Part shown: positions 58,867-64,000 of the stretch, piece by piece
Position numbering within the stretch: the stretch's first letter is position 1
How the letters are laid out: each line of letters begins with the position of its first letter
Assembly: GCF_014202905.1 (NCBI RefSeq)
Contig: NZ_JACHHY010000004.1
Coordinates: forward strand, 62,001 to 126,000
DNA: 64,000 nt
Direction of reading: 5' to 3'
Source: Chitinivorax tropicus
Lineage (GTDB): Bacteria > Pseudomonadota > Gammaproteobacteria > Burkholderiales > SCOH01
Position numbers and translations under genes: made by a program
The notes under the pieces: model-generated
What the model saw: only the letters and a program-made list of their open reading frames with translations
What the model was told of the DNA's origin: nothing
Databases searched by the model: none

Positions 58867-60024
58867 CTACGCCGCATTGAACATCGCGGGGTTGCGCCCG
58901 CTGCCTTGCAGGTGCAGGTTGAAGTTGGCGGCAAAACAGCGGTGATCATGAAACGAGCTGGCCAGCCGATGGCCATATTCGACCACGCCGCCGTTGATGG
59001 GATGGCGTTCCTGTTGATAGGCCGCCAGCGCCGTGGGCAGCGTGATCTGGCCCTGGAAATACTGATCGAGCAAGGATGACAGGCAGCCGGCGTCTTCAAT
59101 GGCGAGATTCATGCCTTGGCCGGTGATGGGGTGCACAGTGTGGATTGCATCACCCAGCAGCACCATATTACCGCCATGGTAGCGATCGATATTCACCGAA
59201 CCGATCGGGATGCCCTTGAAGTCGCGAGTGTCGGTGACCATGGCGATGGCATCATCGCTGGCGGAGGAAACGAATGTCCGCAGACGGGTGCGCAGGGCTT
59301 CGCCACTGGTGTCTTGCAGCAGGGTGCGGGCTTCTTCGCGTGGAAAGCAGATCACCAGGCGGGTTTGATCGCGTGCAACCGGGTAGAAATAAGCCAAGCC
59401 TCTGCCGGAATCGATATACAGGCGATTGCGCTGATCGACGCTGGTGGTCAGTGGGAACGTGGCGAAGTACATGGGCTCGTCATATACCTGACGGTTACTT
59501 TGTACGCCAAGCCAACGGCGAACCATGGACGATACGCCATCACACCCCACCACCACCTGTGGGTGCAACTGTTGACCATCGCTGAGGGTGACGTTGCTGA
59601 TGTGGTCTGGCTCGCTGTATTCAACATCGGTCACACGGGTCTGGTAGAGCAGCCGGACATTGGGCAGCTGGGACTCGATCTGTTGCAACACCATGCGCCG
59701 CAGGTGTTCACAGGGGATCAGGATGAAATAGCCGCGCTCATTGATATAACGGTAGTCGATGGTGGCCATGAGTTCGCCGTCATGGAACACCTCGACTTCA
59801 TGCCGTACCCGCCCGCCATGGGCGAGTGTGGCCGGAAGCAGACCCAGATCATCGAGCACCTGGATGCCAGCCGGTTTGAGCAGATCCGCTCCATTCAGGT
59901 TGCGCTCCCGCGAGGCTTGCTCCACCACCGCCACTCGATAGCCCTGCCTGCCCAGTGCATAGGCAAGAACCGCACCACCAATGCCGCAGCCATTGATCAG
60001 CACATCGATTTTGTCTTGTTTCAT
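58867..60024 (-). CDS. FAD-dependent monooxygenase embedded in the quinolone operon (PqsL/HmqL/PqsH-like)
   Basis: 385-residue class A flavoprotein hydroxylase. FAD motif VLINGCGIGGAVLAYALGRQG (about 8-28), the DG-type CDGVSSMVRRWLG near 153-165, and GDAIHTVHPITGQGMNLAIEDA near 284-305. Size fits PqsH (382) and PqsL (398). ATG 60024 overlaps the stop of the hmqE-type gene (ATGA). A frame open to 60378 lies inside hmqE. In Burkholderia hmq operons I know of no monooxygenase at this position; the N-oxide-forming HmqL is encoded elsewhere. N-hydroxylation fits better than 3-hydroxylation because C3 should be methylated (inference). Confidence 0.83.
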   Translation of the reverse strand: MKQDKIDVLINGCGIGGAVLAYALGRQGYRVAVVEQASRERNLNGADLLKPAGIQVLDDLGLLPATLAHGGRVRHEVEVFHDGELMATIDYRYINERGYFILIPCEHLRRMVLQQIESQLPNVRLLYQTRVTDVEYSEPDHISNVTLSDGQQLHPQVVVGCDGVSSMVRRWLGVQSNRQVYDEPMYFATFPLTTSVDQRNRLYIDSGRGLAYFYPVARDQTRLVICFPREEARTLLQDTSGEALRTRLRTFVSSASDDAIAMVTDTRDFKGIPIGSVNIDRYHGGNMVLLGDAIHTVHPITGQGMNLAIEDAGCLSSLLDQYFQGQITLPTALAAYQQERHPINGGVVEYGHRLASSFHDHRCFAANFNLHLQGSGRNPAMFNAA

Positions 60025-60932
60025 ACCGAGATCTCCAATTCGTTCCGGCGGAACAGTTGAATCATGCGTTGCATGCTTTGTAGATGCAGCTTGGGGGACA
60101 CCACCTTGGCACTGCGGAGTCCGAATTGTGTCGTCCACTGTTGCGCCAGCCGGTGCTGACTGGCGGGGGTGGCATCCAGGGCCAATGCCTGTTCCTGCAT
60201 GCTGTGAAGCTTGGCCATGGCCTGGCTTGCGGCCAGCCGAGCTGCCGGGCCCTGTAAGATGGCGTGATGACCCAACGCGATCTGCTCCGCGCCCAGTTGA
60301 TCGATGCAGGCCAGCGAGCGGCGATAGGCGGGTACATCCTGAAAGACCAGTGGCAGCCATTGCCCCTCGCCTTGCCATTCACCCAGGGCGTCGGAGACGA
60401 ACAACAGCCCCAGCGCCTCACAGTAATAGCCCTGCTGGCAAACGCTATGGCCAGGCAAGGGAATGGCGCGGATCTGCATGCCTTGCCCGATGTCGAGCGC
60501 ATGGGTGGGCAACAGCACATGCAAGGGCACGTCGGCAAGAGGGTGCCGATCAGCCAGTGGCACCGGTTGGTAGCAGGCAGAGGCTTCGTCATCCAGCATG
60601 CGGATCACCTCGATGGCAGAGGGGCGTTGCAGCGCATCGGCGGTGCGTATCGAGCCCATGACCTGAACCCACGGCATCCGTGATTTGAGCGTCATCAGCA
60701 GGCTGCAGTGGTCATAGTGGGAGTGGGTGATCAACCAATGGCGCAGATGGCGGATGCCACCATATGGGGCGAGCAGGCTGTGCAATTGCTGCCAGACTCG
60801 ATCAGTCATGCCGGAGAGCCCGCCTTCGATCAAGGTAGCGCTGTCTTGGTTCACAATCAGATACAGTGGTATCTCTGGGGTACCCAGCACAGCCAGGTGC
60901 GGGTGTTGCCAGCCGATTTTGGTGTGGGTCAT
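60021..60932 (-). CDS. hmqE: Metallo-beta-lactamase-fold thioesterase, PqsE/HmqE-like
   Basis: 303 residues, close to PqsE (301). Metal motif H70-S-H72-Y-D74-H75 in LITHSHYDHCSL; PqsE uses H69, H71, D73 and H74. GHSVCQQGYY near 158, LLFVSDALGEW and LGHHAIL supply the remaining ligands. PqsE hydrolyses 2-aminobenzoylacetyl-CoA to 2-aminobenzoylacetate. ATG 60932 is four bases after the hmqD stop; the frame open to 60980 is not supported. Overlaps the monooxygenase gene by four bases. Confidence 0.88.
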   Translation of the reverse strand: MTHTKIGWQHPHLAVLGTPEIPLYLIVNQDSATLIEGGLSGMTDRVWQQLHSLLAPYGGIRHLRHWLITHSHYDHCSLLMTLKSRMPWVQVMGSIRTADALQRPSAIEVIRMLDDEASACYQPVPLADRHPLADVPLHVLLPTHALDIGQGMQIRAIPLPGHSVCQQGYYCEALGLLFVSDALGEWQGEGQWLPLVFQDVPAYRRSLACIDQLGAEQIALGHHAILQGPAARLAASQAMAKLHSMQEQALALDATPASQHRLAQQWTTQFGLRSAKVVSPKLHLQSMQRMIQLFRRNELEISV

Positions 60933-60936
60933 CTTG

Positions 60937-61935
60937 TCAGCTCCGATACAAGGCAGCGGCCCAGGTTGCCCCAGAGCCATAGGTCACCAGCAGATTGAGT
61001 TGGCCGGGGGGCATGCGCCCTTGCTCGCGCGCCATTGCCAGGGCGACAGGGAAGGCGGCGCTGGCCATGTTGCCAAGCTGGTCAACCGTCTGCATGCAGC
61101 GCTCTGGCGGCAGGCCCAGCTCGGCACAGACTGCTTCGAGAATGCGCAGATTCGGTTGATGCGGGATCACCAGACCGATGTCGGACAAAGTGAGCTGGTG
61201 CCGGGCCAACAGCGCACGGCAGGATTCGACGATGCGGCGGGTGGCATCCTGAAACATGTCTGCCCCACGCATGCGGAAACAATGCCGCCCAGCGGCCAGA
61301 TCATCTGCATCGATGAAGTGCGGGCGTTTTGTGCCGGGCGCCTGGGTATGGAGCAGCTCGAACTGGCTGCCATCCGCCCCCAGCAGGATATCCAGCAATC
61401 CAGGCCCCGCCTTGCTGGCGGGTTGCAACACCATCGCTGCCGCCCCGTCACTGAGCAGGATGGACAAATTGCGTCCTTCATTGCTGGTGTCCAGGCGGCG
61501 CGACAAGGCTTCTGCGCAAATAAGCAGCACATTGCGGTACACGCCGCTGGCGAGAAAATGGCGGGCGATCTCCAGGCCATACAGCCCAGCGCTGCACTGG
61601 GCGCGGATATCGAAACAAGGGATCGGACGCAACCCCAGCCGTGGCTGGATATAGCAGGCCTCGGAGGGGTCGTGGTAATCGGGGGATAGCGTGTTGACGA
61701 TCAGCAGATCGATCTCGCTTGGTTGCACACCCGCTTGTGCCATGGCCCGCTCCGCCGCAGGGCAGGCCAGGTCTGCCAGGCATTGCTCGGGAGCCAGATA
61801 ACGGCGGGCAACCACACCTGTCCGGGTGCGGATGAACGCATCATTGGTGTCGATGAAGCGGGCGACCTCATCGTTGCTGACCACCCGCTCCGGCAGGCAA
61901 TAGCCGAGCCCGGCAATCGTCACACTAGGCTGCAT
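60937..61935 (-). CDS. hmqD: Anthraniloyl-CoA/malonyl condensing KAS III enzyme, PqsD/HmqD-like
   Basis: 332 residues. The full KAS III triad is present: C114 (RAQCSAGLYG), H259 (VIPHQPNLRI), N289 (LGNMASAAFP). PqsD (337 residues) has C112, H257 and N287. PqsD condenses anthraniloyl-CoA with malonyl-CoA to 2-aminobenzoylacetyl-CoA. ATG 61935 has GGAAGGAG six bases upstream and overlaps the end of the hmqC-type gene by 11 bases. The context of pqsE-, pqsC- and pqsB-type genes makes a quinolone role far likelier than fatty acid initiation (FabH). Confidence 0.88.
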   Translation of the reverse strand: MQPSVTIAGLGYCLPERVVSNDEVARFIDTNDAFIRTRTGVVARRYLAPEQCLADLACPAAERAMAQAGVQPSEIDLLIVNTLSPDYHDPSEACYIQPRLGLRPIPCFDIRAQCSAGLYGLEIARHFLASGVYRNVLLICAEALSRRLDTSNEGRNLSILLSDGAAAMVLQPASKAGPGLLDILLGADGSQFELLHTQAPGTKRPHFIDADDLAAGRHCFRMRGADMFQDATRRIVESCRALLARHQLTLSDIGLVIPHQPNLRILEAVCAELGLPPERCMQTVDQLGNMASAAFPVALAMAREQGRMPPGQLNLLVTYGSGATWAAALYRS

Positions 61936-63016
61936 ATGACGCTCCTTCCGGGCCGATGGCGGTATGACCCCACCGCCAAAGCTGTGCGCCAAACCCCCAG
62001 CCCGCGCCCGCCCCGGCGATGATGACCAGATCGCCAGGTTTGATCTTGCCCAGCCGGATCGATTCGAACAGCGCCATTGGCACCGATGCGGAAACCAGGC
62101 AGGCACAGTCTGACAGCCTGATCACATAGCGTTCGGGAGAGAGGCCTAGTTTCTGCGCCCACGCCTCGACCAGGATCTTCGACGGTTGGTGGAAAACCAT
62201 GGTGTGGATATCGTCTGCACGATGGCCTGTCTTGCGCAGCAATTGATTGACCATGTCTGGAATGGTCTCTGGCATGAATCGCGCAATGGCTTCCTGGGCT
62301 TCCGGTTTCAGCGTGAAATAGGCACCAAATTGATCGGCGTAGGCGTCAGGCGTCGCTGCAGTGTCAGCGGCCTTGGGGTAGCGCCACTGCACGGTGGCGA
62401 GGTCATAATGCTGGGCATCGCTGTGATAGACCGCGTCCACCCAGTCTGCCGTCACCTCATCGGCATTGGCAGCGGTCAACACCGCTGCTGCCGCACCATC
62501 ACCGAAATTGGTCGAGGACTTGCAGGTGTAGTCCACCAAAGCTGACATGCGCTCTGTCGAGCAGATCAACGCACGTTGGATTCGCCCTTGCTTGATCAGA
62601 TTGACCGCTGTCTGCATCTGGAACAGAAAGCTGGCACATTCCACTTCGATATCTGCGTGCAGTGCGCGGTGTGCGCCCAGTTTGGCTTTCAGCAGGCCCG
62701 ACAGCCGGGGGGCGAAATGGCGGCTGTCGGTGGTGCCATCATGTGAAACAAATGGCGAGGTGATATTCGTCAACACCAGATCGAGCTGCGCAGCCTCGAT
62801 GCCTGCGTAGTCCAAGGCTCGGGCCGCTGTCTGCCAAGCCAGGGTCAGCTCCGATTCGCCGGCTGTTTCATCCACCACATAGCGGGATTCGATCCCCCAG
62901 AATTGCCACCAGGCTGGCTGGATACCTTCGATCCGATCAAAAGCCGGGTCATCGTTCCGTAACAGGCGCGAGGGAAGGGTGTAGGCCAGGCTGGCCATCT
63001 GAACGGCTGGGGTCAT
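61925..63016 (-). CDS. hmqC: KAS III-like condensing subunit with Cys-His dyad, PqsC/HmqC-like
   Basis: 363 residues. Active-site Cys127 (IEVECASFLF) and His276 (VFHQPSKIL) are present, but the third KAS III residue Asn is replaced (LSDCACLVSAS), exactly the pattern of PqsC, which has a Cys-His dyad without Asn. PqsC works as a heterodimer with PqsB and joins 2-aminobenzoylacetate with an acyl group to make 2-alkyl-4-quinolones. It follows hmqB by three bases, as expected for a two-subunit enzyme. In the HMAQ pathway the acyl donor would be the unsaturated chain from HmqF. Confidence 0.85.
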   Translation of the reverse strand: MTPAVQMASLAYTLPSRLLRNDDPAFDRIEGIQPAWWQFWGIESRYVVDETAGESELTLAWQTAARALDYAGIEAAQLDLVLTNITSPFVSHDGTTDSRHFAPRLSGLLKAKLGAHRALHADIEVECASFLFQMQTAVNLIKQGRIQRALICSTERMSALVDYTCKSSTNFGDGAAAAVLTAANADEVTADWVDAVYHSDAQHYDLATVQWRYPKAADTAATPDAYADQFGAYFTLKPEAQEAIARFMPETIPDMVNQLLRKTGHRADDIHTMVFHQPSKILVEAWAQKLGLSPERYVIRLSDCACLVSASVPMALFESIRLGKIKPGDLVIIAGAGAGWGFGAQLWRWGHTAIGPEGASYAA

Positions 63017-63019
63017 GCG

Positions 63020-63892
63020 TCACTCCATCACGAAACAGCCAACACGCGACTTGAACACATCGAGCGTGAGAGCCAATTGATTGGTACCACTCGAACGGCC
63101 AGACTGCCGCAGCCGGTCTGCCAGCCAAGCGGGGAATTGGAAGAGCATTGGGACATCAGTGGACGCGTGCTCGATCATGATGTGATCGGCACGATGAGCC
63201 CACGTCTGGTGAGGTAACCACGGGCTGAGCCAGGATTCGCAGAACAGGCGGTCAACCGGGCCATCCTGCGAGCTGAGCACTGACTCGATGATGGTCTCGA
63301 AGACACGCCCGACCTGGGCGGGGTGTGCGGCAAAGCGCTGGGCCTGGGCGTCGTAGCAGCTATCCAACCGGGCGTAGCAGCCGGTATCGTGTATCTGCGC
63401 AACAGACAGTGCCGGGGCACTTACCAATGGTGGAATGCCCAGCTCGCCATAGGCTGCACGATGAGGCCGGCGCCCCGAGGTGAGCACAATGGCCCCCGCG
63501 CCATCGCTGAATCCACTGCCTGCGACCTGGGCGACATCGGCCAGGCATTCTGCCCGGACAACCAAGGCACGACGGTAGCCCAATTGGCGGCAGTAGCTTT
63601 GCGCGATGTCCAACGCGAACGACCAGTCCGCATCCAGCAGGTCGAAGACCACCGCATGGCTGGCGCGCAGATCACGTTGAATAGGGTGGCTGAGCCTGGG
63701 CCCGGCAATGTTGGCGGCTGTTGCCACCCGGCTGGGCGAAATCGACAGGCTGATGATCAGATCGATTTCCGAGGGGAGGGTACGGGCTTGCGACAATGCC
63801 TGTCGCGCCGCTTTGACGGCATAGTCGCTGGCCAGTGCGTTGGGGTTGGGTGGGGTATCCGGCAAGGCAATGCCGGCGCCAAGAATGTTCAC
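63020..63892 (-). CDS. hmqB: Non-catalytic KAS III-like subunit, PqsB/HmqB-like
   Basis: 290 residues (PqsB 283). The thiolase fold is kept (SGFSDGAGAIVL near 145), but the active-site Cys position reads LLDADWSFALDIA with Asp near residue 89. The later His and Asn motifs are also lost. This matches PqsB, the catalytically empty partner of PqsC. GTG 63892 is chosen: GGAAGG lies eight bases upstream and VNILGAGIALP is the natural fold start. A GTG at 63961 would add 23 residues without a Shine-Dalgarno. First complete gene of the operon in this window. Confidence 0.8.
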   Translation of the reverse strand: MNILGAGIALPDTPPNPNALASDYAVKAARQALSQARTLPSEIDLIISLSISPSRVATAANIAGPRLSHPIQRDLRASHAVVFDLLDADWSFALDIAQSYCRQLGYRRALVVRAECLADVAQVAGSGFSDGAGAIVLTSGRRPHRAAYGELGIPPLVSAPALSVAQIHDTGCYARLDSCYDAQAQRFAAHPAQVGRVFETIIESVLSSQDGPVDRLFCESWLSPWLPHQTWAHRADHIMIEHASTDVPMLFQFPAWLADRLRQSGRSSGTNQLALTLDVFKSRVGCFVME

Positions 63893-63921
63893 TGCACTTT
63901 CCTTCCTTGATACAAGATTCA

Positions 63922-64000
63922 CTACGCCCCGCACTGGGTTTCGGTAGTGCGGGATGGACACAAACGGCTTTCAATCCACTGGGGGGCGTTCAACCCCGCC
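63922..64000 (-). CDS. 3' tail of an upstream gene, probably the hmqA/pqsA-type anthranilate ligase
   Basis: One minus-strand frame stays open from the window edge to a TAG at 63922-63924, giving AGLNAPQWIESRLCPSRTTE and then TQCGA. It lies 29 bases ahead of hmqB, where hmqA/pqsA is found in known operons. Twenty-five codons are too few to identify; a second frame also stays open for nine codons from the edge. Assignment is from position only. Confidence 0.4.
   Translation of the reverse strand, partial: AGLNAPQWIESRLCPSRTTETQCGA

Noticed and set aside
60937-63892. fabH-type fatty acid initiation genes
   Set aside because: Three consecutive homologues with distinct losses of Cys or Asn, followed by a PqsE-like hydrolase, fit the quinolone pathway; FabH is not found in such sets.

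Overview
The window is a chromosomal segment of a Gram-negative betaproteobacterium. The evidence is the rimP-nusA-infB-rbfA-truB-rpsO-pnp block, an apbC-dcd pair, a pilU-reductase-dapE operon, a phaJ/pta-ackA-fabI operon, a TauE/SafE-hemN-fnr block, a PEP-CTERM protein and outer-membrane and lipoprotein genes. The protein sequences look closest to the Chromobacterium/Chitinimonas/Chitinivorax side of the class, but I cannot fix the genus without a database. Most of the window is moderately GC-rich. A short AT-rich stretch lies around 34.2-34.6 kb. I saw no tRNA, rRNA, CRISPR array or intact insertion sequence.

Layout. 0-9 kb, minus strand: dcd (cut by the window edge), apbC, a 7TMR-DISM sensor kinase, the pilU / ArsC-Spx-type reductase / dapE operon, and fadD. 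9.3-18.4 kb, plus strand: the transcription/translation operon, with a clear promoter and a terminator-like hairpin in the rimP leader. 18.7-25.6 kb: a methyltransferase, a GNAT enzyme coupled to an M1 lipoprotein peptidase, phaJ/pta-ackA-fabI and a small lipoprotein. 24.9-26.4 kb: a gene-poor stretch with four related short hairpins. 26.4-32.7 kb: an msrB-patatin/beta-barrel (type Vd secretion)-ppk2 operon, an alanine symporter and pssA. 32.8-39.3 kb: an accessory patch with a DCC-family protein, an IS481-type remnant, a PEP-CTERM protein, a PaaK-like adenylate-forming enzyme, a LuxI-fold PEP-CTERM/exosortase-associated acyltransferase and a LuxR-type regulator. 39.4-49.6 kb: metG, a very large hybrid kinase coupled to acylphosphatase, a TetR regulator, moaD-moaE, a second ubiquitin-like protein paired with a BNR-repeat protein, and a peroxiredoxin. 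49.7-52.8 kb: TauE/SafE, hemN and fnr with an FNR box. 52.9-64 kb, minus strand: a tightly packed biosynthetic operon.

The standout is that last operon. Order, sizes and catalytic residues match the alkylquinolone genes pqsBCDE of Pseudomonas and hmqBCDEFG of Burkholderia. There is a KAS III homologue without the active-site Cys (PqsB type), one with a Cys-His dyad but no Asn (PqsC type), a full Cys-His-Asn enzyme (PqsD type) and a metallo-beta-lactamase-fold thioesterase (PqsE type). These are followed by a flavin monooxygenase, a fused acyl-AMP ligase / acyl-CoA dehydrogenase / carrier protein (HmqF type) and a methyltransferase (HmqG type). The predicted product is a 3-methyl-2-alkenyl-4-quinolone. 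Because the monooxygenase is built into the operon, it is probably an N-oxide form. The hmqA-type ligase probably lies just beyond the right edge. A second candidate for new biology is the acyltransferase + adenylating enzyme + LuxR-type regulator group at 35.6-39.3 kb, which resembles a small acylated-metabolite signalling locus.
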